Origin: Alphaproteobacteria bacterium
Lineage (GTDB): Bacteria; Pseudomonadota; Alphaproteobacteria; UBA6615
NCBI GenBank assembly: GCA_029243445.1
Contig: JAQWSA010000078.1
Location: 1 to 7,308 of the forward strand
Direction of reading: 5' to 3'
Length of the DNA stretch: 7,308 bases
The number at the start of each line of letters is the position of its first letter. The first letter of the stretch is position 1. Under the pieces are notes generated by a model. The model saw only the letters and a program-made list of their open reading frames with translations, was not told the origin of the DNA and made no database searches. A program made the translations under genes and the position numbers. Below, piece after piece: positions 1 to 6,146 of this stretch.

Positions 1-261
1 AATATGCACGATTTTTGGGTTGCGTTTTTACTATTCAAACGGCCAATACCGATTGGAACAATTGTTCCAGCGTGACGCATCGTCAATGATTCAGCATCAA
101 TACAAGAAGGACAAAACAAAGATTGACAACGCGTCGGTTTCGTACAACAAGACCATTGACCAAACGTCAAACAAAGCGCGTTTGGCGGGCAACCTTTTCA
201 ACTTTCTGCCCGCAGTCAACAACGTTTCCGTTGTAGTAAATAAAGAACCCAAAGCAATCAA
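1..261 (+). other. Anomalous left-edge segment with an open + strand frame
   Basis: Frame 2 of the + strand has no stop from the window edge to the TGA at 332-334. Up to about position 260 it is rich in C- or G-ending codons, about 50 of 86 by hand count, unlike the A/T-ending codons of the genes further right. The translation (for example IDNASVSYNKTIDQTSNK, then LAGNLFNFLPAVNNVSVVVN) reads like protein, but I recognise no family. There is no plausible start, so it would be the 3' part of a gene entering from the left. It is antisense to the non-conserved tail of the lipoprotein gene. From about 262 to 334 the same frame is only the complement of conserved lipoprotein codons. It could be the end of a convergent gene, a rearranged or horizontally acquired stretch, or a chimeric join in the assembly. 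Confidence 0.3.
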
Positions 262-597
262 AGGGGTCACAGAACCAGAATTGCCAGTATTGGGGTTATT
301 CCAAACAATTTTATTACCGACGGGCGCAGTATGAGCTTTTTTCTCAGCTTGTCTCATAGCCATCTGGTCAACACGATCCAGGGTTTTTCCAATATCTGCG
401 CCTATTACCGCACCAGCCAACGTGCCAATAGCCGTAGCAGCCATCCTTCCAGAACCCTTTCCCACCTGAGAACCAAGAACAGCGCCACCAATACTACCTA
501 GTATAGCACCCATTGATTGCTTTGGGTTAGGGTCACCTGCACAAGCCGTCAATATATAGGCTAGCATTATAAACAGAGAAATATTTTTATAGTTCAT
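97..597 (-). CDS. Glycine-zipper 2TM lipoprotein (17 kDa surface antigen-like), C-terminus atypical
   Basis: Predicted outer-membrane lipoprotein of 166 residues. A short hydrophobic signal (residues 6-18) ends in a lipobox, LTAC, with the lipidated cysteine at position 19. Residues 29-70 form a Gly/Ala-rich glycine zipper (GAILGSIGGAVLGSQVGKGSG, then GTLAGAVIGADIGKTLD), followed by a charged helix and WNNPNTGNSGSVTP (residues 99-112). This is the order seen in the Rickettsia 17 kDa antigen family. In that family the next part is a Cys-containing domain (YCREY...ACRQPDGSW type). Here residues 113-166 show none of it, and I did not find it in the other minus-strand frames. The gene therefore looks truncated, rearranged or wrongly joined near position 262, and the stop at 97-99 is probably not the native one. 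A weak AGG lies 5 nt before the ATG. It is downstream of rpoH on the same strand, 66 nt away, and may be separately expressed. Confidence 0.72.
   Translation of the reverse strand: MNYKNISLFIMLAYILTACAGDPNPKQSMGAILGSIGGAVLGSQVGKGSGRMAATAIGTLAGAVIGADIGKTLDRVDQMAMRQAEKKAHTAPVGNKIVWNNPNTGNSGSVTPLIALGSLFTTTETLLTAGRKLKRLPAKRALFDVWSMVLLYETDALSIFVLSFLY
246..528. repeat. Exact 16-bp inverted repeat in the lipoprotein gene
   Basis: AACCCAAAGCAATCAA at 246-261 is the exact reverse complement of TTGATTGCTTTGGGTT at 513-528. The match stops at both ends, because the bases at 245/529 and 262/512 do not pair. The right copy encodes part of the segment just after the lipidated cysteine. The left copy lies where family similarity of the lipoprotein ends. 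A 16-bp exact match is unlikely by chance within 600 bp. The sequences beyond the copies do not mirror each other, so this is not a simple fold-back duplication. Confidence 0.6.
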
Positions 598-663
598 AGG
601 AACCTAATAAATTGATATTTAAATTAATATACTCAATAAATAATTAAGGTATTTTTCAATTAC

Positions 664-1554
664 CTAAAGTTGGGCAAGCACCTGCTCTTTAGCTTGATTT
701 CTTATAGCCTTTTGTAGTTTTTCAAATGCCCTAACTTCAATCTGGCGAACCCGTTCTCTACTTATACCATAATCCAATGACAACTCCTCCAACGTTTGAG
801 GGTTCTCTTTAAGTCTGCGCTCAGTCAATATGTGACGTTCACGATCATTCAGAGAAGTCATCGCTTGGGAAAGCATTTCACGTCGCTTCAATAGTTCATC
901 TTCTTCAGCCAAAATCACTTCGTGAGACTCAGATTCATCAACCAGCCAATCCATCCATTCACCTTCGCCATCACCGTCACTACGAACCGGCGCATTAAGC
1001 GAGGCGTCGGGCCCAGAAAGCCGGCGGTTCATCGAAACAACATCTGATTCAGCTACCTTAAGTTCAGTAGCAATCTTGGCAACATTCTCTGGTGATAGAT
1101 CGCCCTCATCAAGGGCCTTCAATCGTCCTTTCATACGCCTTAAATTAAAAAAAAGCTTTTTCTGAGCAGCTGTAGTACCCATCTTAACCAAGCTCCAAGA
1201 ATGGAGAATATATTCCTGCATGGCAGCCTTGATCCACCACATAGCATATGTTGCAAGACGAAAGCCTTTGTCTGGGTCAAACTTTTTGACCGCCTGCATT
1301 AGACCTACATTACCTTCTGAAATCATTTCCGCTAAAGGCAATCCATATCCACGATAACCCATAGCAATCTTGGCAACTAGCCTAAGATGGCTAGTTACCA
1401 TTTTATGCGCTGCATCTATATCCTCATTGTCAAGCCAGCGCTTAGCCAACATGAACTCTTCTTCATGAGAAAGCATAGGAAATTTTCGTATTTCCTGCAG
1501 GTACCTCGATAAGTTCCCTTCAGGTGTAATACTAGGGAGATTTAGTGTTGCCAT
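664..1554 (-). CDS. rpoH: RNA polymerase sigma factor RpoH (sigma-32, heat shock)
   Basis: Alternative sigma factor that directs RNA polymerase to heat-shock promoters. At 296 residues it is close to the usual RpoH length (284 in E. coli). Region 1.2 lies at about 16-40 (SRYLQEIRKFPMLSHEEE). Region 2 covers about 50-120, with the core-binding and -10 recognition stretch EGNVGLMQAVKKFDP and the ATYAMWWIKAAMQEYI helix. The RpoH box, QKKLFFNLR at 131-139, is diagnostic and separates it from RpoD. Region 4 is near 230-285, with the helix-turn-helix LEELSLDYGISRERVRQIE. The ATG at 1554 gives the expected MATLNLPSITPEGNLSRYL start and has GGAG 10 nt upstream. The gene follows rluD on the same strand after 157 nt, and its leader carries an AU-only inverted repeat. 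No frameshift or missing motif is seen. Confidence 0.97.
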   Translation of the reverse strand: MATLNLPSITPEGNLSRYLQEIRKFPMLSHEEEFMLAKRWLDNEDIDAAHKMVTSHLRLVAKIAMGYRGYGLPLAEMISEGNVGLMQAVKKFDPDKGFRLATYAMWWIKAAMQEYILHSWSLVKMGTTAAQKKLFFNLRRMKGRLKALDEGDLSPENVAKIATELKVAESDVVSMNRRLSGPDASLNAPVRSDGDGEGEWMDWLVDESESHEVILAEEDELLKRREMLSQAMTSLNDRERHILTERRLKENPQTLEELSLDYGISRERVRQIEVRAFEKLQKAIRNQAKEQVLAQL

Positions 1555-1587
1555 TATTTATCAACTCCACGTTCATACTAACAACGA

Positions 1588-1613
1588 TAATAATAAAACT
1601 TTAATTATTATTA
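1588..1613 (-). repeat. AU-only inverted repeat in the rpoH leader
   Basis: TAATAATAA (1588-1596) and TTATTATTA (1605-1613) are perfect reverse complements around an 8-nt loop. In the rpoH transcript this would give nine A-U pairs, ending about 33 nt before the start codon and close to the GGAG ribosome binding site. No U-run follows it in the minus direction, so it does not look like an intrinsic terminator. The site is suggestive because E. coli rpoH mRNA is temperature-sensing through structure at its translation start, but no thermosensor family is recognised here. Confidence 0.4.
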
Positions 1614-1712
1614 GTCTTTAAACAAAAGATAACTCTTGTGCTAAATAAGCCTTATGTATTCAATAAAGTGTATTCATTTAACTAATATGGTTTTTATTTT
1701 AATTAATTCAAG

Positions 1713-2756
1713 CTACTCTATTAAGTCTAAATTATTAATAAGGTTTTTCATATCATTTGGTAATATTGTTTCAAAAAATAGTCTTTTTCTAGTTTTTGGA
1801 TGCTCAAACCCTAAATAATAGGCGTGCAAGGCCTGGCGTGAAAATAAACTCATTAATCTATTAGCTTCTTCTGAAACAAATCTATATTTATCGTTTTTGT
1901 GCTTTTTTGATTTTTTCTTCCGTACTCTTCCGTATACAGGATCTCCAATAATGGAGTGGCCCATATGTGTTAGATGAACACGAATTTGATGTGTACGCCC
2001 GGTAGATAGCCTACATATTAATAGAGATGCAAAAGGAGCACTAACGGGTCCAATTAACCTTTCCATCTCATAATGTGTAATAGCTAGCTTTCCATTACGG
2101 TTTACCACTGCCATTTTTTTGCGATTTCGGGGACTGCGTCCAATCATCGTTTCAATATTACCAGAAGAAGATTTAACACTCCCATAAGCAAGAGCACGAT
2201 AAGCTCGATCCACCGTTCGTTCAGCAAACTGCATACTTAAAGAAGAATGCGCTAGAGCCGATTTTGCTGCTACCATTACACCACTAGTATCCTTATCAAG
2301 GCGATGAACTATACCTGGTCGACGCACTCCACCTATTCCTGTCAAGCTATTACCACAATGTGCAATTAGAGCATTAACCAATGTGTTATCTGGATTCCCT
2401 GGAGCTGGGTGAACAACCATACCTGCAGGTTTGTCTATTACAATTATTTCTTCATCTTCATATAAAATATTTAGAGGAATTTCTTGTCCCTGAGGTAAAG
2501 CCGGTATTAATGCAGGCATTACCAACCTATAATGCTCACCGAGTGCAACTTTGTGTGAAGGTCGAAGAAGAGGTATATTATTCATGGTTAAATGGCCGTC
2601 AACTATCAGAGATTTTAGTCTTGATCTGGACATCCCATTAATTTCATTGCTAAGAAAAAAATCTAAACGGCAACCAACCATTGCATCAGTAGCAAGGATC
2701 GTTAAAACCTCACCAGCGGCATATATATTTTCAGAACCTTTTTCTTTTTCAATCAT
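1713..2756 (-). CDS. rluD: 23S rRNA pseudouridine synthase, RluD/RluA family
   Basis: Cytoplasmic enzyme that isomerises uridine to pseudouridine in rRNA. RluD acts on helix 69 of 23S rRNA (U1911/1915/1917 in E. coli), in late 50S assembly. The N-terminal S4 RNA-binding domain lies at about 28-78 (CRLDFFLSNEINGMSRSRLKSLIVDGH). The catalytic domain follows, with DKPAGMVVHPAPGN and the RluA-family motif GIVHRLDKDTSG, whose Asp (about residue 154) is the catalytic base. The conserved STGRTHQIRVHLTHMGHSIIGDP follows. A Lys-rich stretch (RKKKSKKHKNDK) sits after GDPVYG. The frame is open to an ATG at 2819, but that start would run into the divergent gene. I chose the ATG at 2756 (347 aa), which keeps the N-terminal strand before the S4 domain; its AAGG is only 2 nt away, so the start is moderately certain. 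RluD is preferred over RluA/RluC because of the S4 domain and the rpoH neighbour. Confidence 0.93.
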   Translation of the reverse strand: MIEKEKGSENIYAAGEVLTILATDAMVGCRLDFFLSNEINGMSRSRLKSLIVDGHLTMNNIPLLRPSHKVALGEHYRLVMPALIPALPQGQEIPLNILYEDEEIIVIDKPAGMVVHPAPGNPDNTLVNALIAHCGNSLTGIGGVRRPGIVHRLDKDTSGVMVAAKSALAHSSLSMQFAERTVDRAYRALAYGSVKSSSGNIETMIGRSPRNRKKMAVVNRNGKLAITHYEMERLIGPVSAPFASLLICRLSTGRTHQIRVHLTHMGHSIIGDPVYGRVRKKKSKKHKNDKYRFVSEEANRLMSLFSRQALHAYYLGFEHPKTRKRLFFETILPNDMKNLINNLDLIE

Positions 2757-2785
2757 CGCCTTACAATAACACCTAAACAAATAAT

Positions 2786-2793
2786 AGGGAGAG
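2786..2793 (+). promoter_or_regulatory. Ribosome binding site fixing a GTG start
   Basis: AGGGAGAG lies 7 nt before the GTG at 2801. It is the strongest Shine-Dalgarno-like match in the rluD gap and supports the non-ATG start of the small membrane protein. The whole divergent gap is only 44 bp, so promoter elements for both directions must overlap each other or the gene ends. Confidence 0.65.
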
Positions 2794-2800
2794 TGTATCA

Positions 2801-3097
2801 GTGAAAGCGTTAAAGGCAATTGTAATAGCTATGGCTGTTTTTATATTTATTGCTCTCATTGCTGTTATATGGGCAATCTTCAATTTTACAAAACCCTCGG
2901 AAAAGCCAAAAAATAGTACTGAATACTCTAAGCCTCTATCTTTAGGGCTTTCCGCTAAATGCAAGATGAGTGAAATAGACCTTAATGGACAAAAGATGTC
3001 TATAAGAACTAGTGGACATTCGGATAATAGTAATTGTGAAAAAATTTATATCGTTGATTTATCTTCCGGCAAAGTCGTTTTTTCAGTGGAGCGCTAG
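2801..3097 (+). CDS. Small single-pass membrane protein, DUF6476-like
   Basis: A 98-residue protein of unknown function. Residues 5-28 form one strongly hydrophobic segment (KAIVIAMAVFIFIALIAVIW), preceded by two lysines, so the N-terminus is probably cytoplasmic. The remaining 70 residues would be a small periplasmic domain ending in alternating hydrophobic residues (KIYIVDLSSGKVVFSVER), suggesting a beta hairpin. There are two cysteines, at 54 and 79. Length, layout and position beside rluD resemble the alphaproteobacterial DUF6476 proteins; this is recall, not a search. The start is GTG with a good ribosome binding site. The stop codon directly touches the ATG of the threonine aldolase gene, so the two are almost certainly co-transcribed and perhaps translationally coupled. 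Confidence 0.75.
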   Translation: MKALKAIVIAMAVFIFIALIAVIWAIFNFTKPSEKPKNSTEYSKPLSLGLSAKCKMSEIDLNGQKMSIRTSGHSDNSNCEKIYIVDLSSGKVVFSVER

Positions 3098-4138
3098 ATG
3101 GTTTCTAATTTCGCCAGTGATAATGTAAGTGGTACTTCGCCTGAAATCATTGCTGCGCTGCTTACAGCATCTGAGTGCCAGGCAATGCCCTATGGAGCAG
3201 ATGAATGGACATTACAACTTGAAAAGGAATTCTCTACTTTATTTGAAACTAATGTTTTAATATTTCCTGTTGCAACTGGAACCGCAGCTAATGCACTAGC
3301 GTTGGGTGCTCTTACACCCTCTCATGGCGCTATCTACTGTCATGAACATAGTCATGCGCACATAGATGAATGTGGCGCCCCTGAATTCTATAGCGGCGGA
3401 GCTAAGATGATTGGTGTAAATGGTCCGGGAGGAAAAATTGACATAAATAGCCTTTCTTCCTTATTGGAAAACTCAAGACCACATGGTGTTCATAACGTGC
3501 GCCCAACAACCTTAACACTTTCTCAAGCAACTGAATCTGGAACCATTTATTCCGTTAATGAGTTAAAAAACCTAACTAAATTAGCTCGTAATCATAAAAT
3601 GATGGTTCATATGGACGGAGCACGCTTTGCAAATGCACTAGCCCATCAAAATATCAGTCCTGCCGATGCTACATGGAAGTGTGGAATTGACGTACTTAGC
3701 TTTGGAGCAACTAAAAATGGGGCATTGGCAGCTGAGGCTGTTATATTTTTTACGACTAAAATTGCAACAGAATTTGGTGAATCACGCAAACGAGGTGGTC
3801 ATTTACTATCGAAAATGCGCTTCGTAAGTGCACAACTTAGCGCATATATTAATAATGGCTTATGGCTAGCAAATGCTAACGTTGCGAACAACGCTGCTCA
3901 GCGCTTGTCTGAGGGGCTTAGAAAAATTAGCTGTAGCCGTATAGTAAACCCCATAGAGGCCAATGAAGTATTTATAGAACTACCAGAATACATAATAGAA
4001 AAACTTGAAAATGATGGTTTCGGATTTTACCGCATGACTCAAAACAATGTAATCCGTCTGGTAACTTCTTTTAACACCGCAGATTCCGACGTAGATGAAT
4101 TTATTAAAGCGGTTAGAGAATACAATACAAAAATATAG
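3098..4138 (+). CDS. ltaE: Low-specificity L-threonine aldolase (PLP-dependent)
   Basis: Cytoplasmic fold-type I PLP enzyme that cleaves L-threonine or L-allo-threonine to glycine and acetaldehyde, and can act on other beta-hydroxy amino acids. It has 346 residues. The N-terminus FASDNVSGTSPEI and PYGADEWTLQLE are family hallmarks. VATGTAANALAL (58-69) is the phosphate-binding loop. A His cluster in CHEHSHAHIDECGAP (81-95) should hold the ring-stacking His, although I cannot say which one it is. HMDGARFANA (171-180) contains Asp173, expected to contact the pyridine nitrogen. SFGATKNGA (201-209) carries Lys206, the expected Schiff-base lysine. The ATG directly follows the TAG of the small membrane protein gene and has GGAG 6 nt upstream. 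It looks intact. L- versus L-allo specificity cannot be read from the sequence. Confidence 0.93.
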   Translation: MVSNFASDNVSGTSPEIIAALLTASECQAMPYGADEWTLQLEKEFSTLFETNVLIFPVATGTAANALALGALTPSHGAIYCHEHSHAHIDECGAPEFYSGGAKMIGVNGPGGKIDINSLSSLLENSRPHGVHNVRPTTLTLSQATESGTIYSVNELKNLTKLARNHKMMVHMDGARFANALAHQNISPADATWKCGIDVLSFGATKNGALAAEAVIFFTTKIATEFGESRKRGGHLLSKMRFVSAQLSAYINNGLWLANANVANNAAQRLSEGLRKISCSRIVNPIEANEVFIELPEYIIEKLENDGFGFYRMTQNNVIRLVTSFNTADSDVDEFIKAVREYNTKI

Positions 4139-4255
4139 ATAATCTAATAATTTATTAGCCAACCACAACTCAAGCGAAAACTAAACAAACTAGCTACGAG
4201 GTGGTTTTAAACACTATATTTCTATTATCAAACTAAGCGCCATATTTAGTTATGC

Positions 4256-4295
4256 TTGAATTGCAGTAATAGTTCCGATAAAGGATGGATATAGA
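4256..4295 (+). promoter_or_regulatory. Possible promoter of tRNA-Glu
   Basis: TTGAAT (4256-4261) is a reasonable -35 element. Seventeen nt later is a poor -10, TAAAGG (4279-4284). A better -10-like hexamer, TATAGA (4290-4295), lies 11 nt before the tRNA but lacks a well-spaced -35. A short leader is expected either way. This is pattern matching only. Confidence 0.28.
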
Positions 4296-4306
4296 TAGCC
4301 TCTAGT

Positions 4307-4382
4307 GTCCCCTTCGTCTAGTGGCCTAGGACAACGGCCTCTCACGCCGTAAACACGGGTTCGAGTCCCGTAGGGGACGCCA
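4307..4382 (+). tRNA. tRNA-Glu (anticodon CTC)
   Basis: Complete 76-nt tRNA gene with an encoded CCA end. The acceptor stem pairs GTCCCCT (4307-4313) with AGGGGAC (4372-4378), and G73 is followed by CCA. The anticodon stem ACGGC/GCCGT (4334-4338/4346-4350) encloses loop CTCTCAC with anticodon CTC at 4341-4343. The T arm has the invariant GGTTCGAGTCC pattern. The sequence closely resembles E. coli tRNA-Glu, which has anticodon TTC. The CTC form reads only GAG, so a TTC tRNA-Glu for GAA should exist elsewhere in the genome. Confidence 0.97.
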
Positions 4383-4420
4383 ATTTTCATAATAATCTCG
4401 ATTTATTGATTGTCATATAA

Positions 4421-4470
4421 GCGTTGGTATATGATAATTTAGTAAATAAAACTAAATTATGTAGTAACGC
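4421..4470. repeat. Nested inverted repeat downstream of tRNA-Glu
   Basis: ATAATTTAGT (4434-4443) and ACTAAATTAT (4451-4460) form a perfect 10-bp stem with a 7-nt loop. Outside it, GCGTT (4421-4425) pairs with AACGC (4466-4470), leaving an internal loop of 8 and 5 nt. No T-run follows on either strand, so it is not a standard intrinsic terminator. It starts 38 nt after the tRNA and could be a processing or 3'-end structure, a binding site, or a small mobile-element remnant. Confidence 0.5.
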
Positions 4471-4720
4471 CAATTCGTATATAGCCATAGATGGCGGGGC
4501 TACAAGACTTAGTTTGTTGGGACGATTTGCACTATTTATTGGGGTCTGGAATTTGATGATTTACGCTACAAACGTAAAATGAGACAAACCACGATACGAT
4601 ACAGTGCTCCCACGTTTGTCCAAAAAAACATAAAATTAGATAATCGAGATTTAAAAATTTTTCCTGAATTAGATATAAAAAAAGGAAAAAACCTAATGAA
4701 ATATTCGTTATATCAAACCT

Positions 4721-4752
4721 GACCATCATCTAATATATAAATAGATCTGGTC
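4721..4752 (+). promoter_or_regulatory. Inverted repeat upstream of the antiporter gene
   Basis: GACCA (4721-4725) and ATCTA (4728-4732) pair with TAGAT (4742-4746) and TGGTC (4748-4752). This gives two 5-bp stems with a 2/1 internal loop and a 9-nt apical loop. The structure ends 48 nt before the antiporter ATG and could be an operator for a dimeric regulator or a leader hairpin. No flanking promoter hexamers are clear, so the role is inference. Confidence 0.35.
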
Positions 4753-4800
4753 ATAAGGTATTATAAAAACTTAATTCATACATATTATACTGGAGCAACA

Positions 4801-6054
4801 ATGGAATCGTCTCTTTTAAACTTAGCTGCCATTCTGCTTACGCTCGCTGCTACCTTTGGCTATATAAACCATAGATGGTTTAAGATGCCTCATACAATTG
4901 GCCTGGTTGTTATTGCTCTATTAGTATCTTTTGGAGTAATCATAATAGAATTAACTGCTCCCTCATTAGGTTTTCAGAACTTTGTTGGCAACACCATTGC
5001 CAGCGTAAATTTTCCTAAAGTAGTAATGATGGGAATGTTAAGTTTTCTATTATTCTCCGGGGCCTTACATACAAACCTTGAACAGTTGAACCAGAAAAAA
5101 ATAGCAATAGGCACTATGGCAACAATAGGGGTTCTAACTAGCACCTTACTGATTGGATACACAACCTATTACGTCTGTATTTTACTGGGTTTAAGTATAC
5201 CATTAAGTTACTGTTTTGTGTTTGGCGCATTAATTTCACCTACCGATCCGATAGCGGTACTGAGCATACTAAAAAATGCAAAAATACCCGAATCACTTAA
5301 GGCTAAAATTTCAGGAGAAAGTCTCTTTAATGATGGTGTGGGTATCGTAATATTTACTATTATGGTGGCAGTAGCATTTGGAAATGATAATATTAACACA
5401 CTATCCATAGGAGGTATTTCTAAGTTATTCCTTTTAGAGGCTCTTGGAGGCGTGTTGCTCGGCTTAGCTACAGGAATAGTCGCATATATAGCAATTAAGT
5501 CTATTGATGAACATAATTTAGAAGTTCTAATAACTCTAGCACTTGTTACAATAACTTACTCAATAGCGATAGCAATACATATATCAGGACCGATTGCAGT
5601 AGTTGTTTCAGGTCTCTTAATAGGAAATCAGGGCAAAAATTTTGCGATGAGCAAAAGTACGCGTGATCACCTTTTCAAGTTCTGGTCATTAACAGATGAG
5701 GTGCTAAACTCAATTCTCTTCCTTTTGATTGGATTACAAGTAATAACAATAACCTTCAGCTCATCCATTAGTCTGGCTATGGTTGCTGCAATTCCAATCG
5801 CATTAGTTGCAAGGTTTTTATCTGTAGCTATTCCAATAAAATTTCTTTCGAATGTGAAAGAGTTCACAAAAGGAGCAATACCCATACTCACATGGGGTGG
5901 ATTACGGGGGGGAATATCAGTAGCACTAGCTCTATCTCTGCCTTCTGTACCAGGAAAAGACTTGATATTAGCAATGACTTATGGAGTCGTAATATTTTCT
6001 ATAATTGTACAAGGGCTAACTATGAGTAGTATTATAAAACGCTTTATCAAATAA
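4801..6054 (+). CDS. Na+/H+ antiporter, CPA1 (NhaP) family
   Basis: Inner-membrane cation:proton antiporter that exchanges Na+ (or K+/Li+) for H+ in pH and salt homeostasis. It has 417 residues and about 12-13 hydrophobic segments across its whole length. CPA1 signatures appear in order: ISPTDPIAVLSILKNA (145-160, Asp149), GESLFNDGVGIVIF (172-185, Asn177-Asp178, the ion-binding pair), FWSLTDEVLNSILFLLIGLQ (294-313, Glu300) and WGGLRGGISVALALSLP (365-381, Arg369). It stops soon after the last membrane segment and lacks the cytosolic regulatory tail (RCK/TrkA-C or long C-terminal domain) of larger members. The ATG has GGAG 5 nt upstream. It is probably its own transcription unit, with a 92-nt gap to the next gene. 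Ion preference cannot be told from the sequence. Confidence 0.93.
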   Translation: MESSLLNLAAILLTLAATFGYINHRWFKMPHTIGLVVIALLVSFGVIIIELTAPSLGFQNFVGNTIASVNFPKVVMMGMLSFLLFSGALHTNLEQLNQKKIAIGTMATIGVLTSTLLIGYTTYYVCILLGLSIPLSYCFVFGALISPTDPIAVLSILKNAKIPESLKAKISGESLFNDGVGIVIFTIMVAVAFGNDNINTLSIGGISKLFLLEALGGVLLGLATGIVAYIAIKSIDEHNLEVLITLALVTITYSIAIAIHISGPIAVVVSGLLIGNQGKNFAMSKSTRDHLFKFWSLTDEVLNSILFLLIGLQVITITFSSSISLAMVAAIPIALVARFLSVAIPIKFLSNVKEFTKGAIPILTWGGLRGGISVALALSLPSVPGKDLILAMTYGVVIFSIIVQGLTMSSIIKRFIK

Positions 6055-6067
6055 TCTATATACCCTT

Positions 6068-6089
6068 GAATTCTATGCTATTAGAATTC
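6068..6089 (+). terminator. Hairpin after the antiporter gene, possible weak terminator
   Basis: GAATTCTA (6068-6075) and TAGAATTC (6082-6089) form a perfect 8-bp stem with a 6-nt loop, starting 13 nt after the stop codon. The stem is AT-rich and is followed by CAAAACACTAC rather than a T-run, so intrinsic termination would be weak. It marks the boundary to the next gene but could equally be an mRNA-stabilising 3' structure. Confidence 0.35.
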
Positions 6090-6146
6090 CAAAACACTAC
6101 TTTATTAATATATAGTTCTTAACCTAATTAGGAAATCTAGATAGAA

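Larger units (their letters stand above)
4383..4800. other. 418-bp gap without a convincing gene
   Basis: The gap between tRNA-Glu and the antiporter gene is AT-rich and has no ORF with both a ribosome binding site and recognisable content. The longest open stretch on the + strand begins after a TAG near 4510 and ends with TGA at 4720-4722. Its only ATG (4579) would give 47 residues (MRQTTIRYSAPTFVQKNIKL...) with no Shine-Dalgarno. The stretch also contains two inverted repeats (4421-4470 and 4721-4752) and a 9-bp direct repeat of the tRNA 3' end. It may contain decayed sequence or an unrecognised small RNA; nothing more can be supported. Confidence 0.5.

Noticed and set aside
1681..1712. CTTGAA just after the rluD stop, considered as a heat-shock promoter upstream of rpoH
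   Set aside because: The downstream CATATTA is spaced 19 nt from CTTG and does not fit the alphaproteobacterial RpoH -10 consensus well.
2757..2819. Upstream extension of rluD to an ATG at 2819
   Set aside because: It would overlap the divergent GTG-started gene and its ribosome binding site, and the extra residues (MPLTLSLIHSPYYLFRCYCK) do not belong to the family.
4144..4158. Palindrome CTAATAA-T-TTATTAG after the threonine aldolase stop, considered as a terminator
   Set aside because: All but one pair of the stem is A-T, the loop is minimal and there is no T-run; too weak to call.
4491..4556. Short + strand frame with CWDDLHYLL, resembling the N-terminus of LysR-type regulators
   Set aside because: Only 21 residues before a stop, no helix-turn-helix continuation in any frame, and no ribosome binding site.
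4579..4722. 47-residue + strand ORF (MRQTTIRYSAPTF...)
   Set aside because: No Shine-Dalgarno, no recognisable motif, and it lies in AT-rich gap sequence where such an ORF is expected by chance.
4532..4729. Minus-strand 65-residue hydrophobic ORF in the gap
   Set aside because: Phe/Leu-rich translation typical of the complement of A-rich sequence; no upstream ribosome binding site or homology seen.
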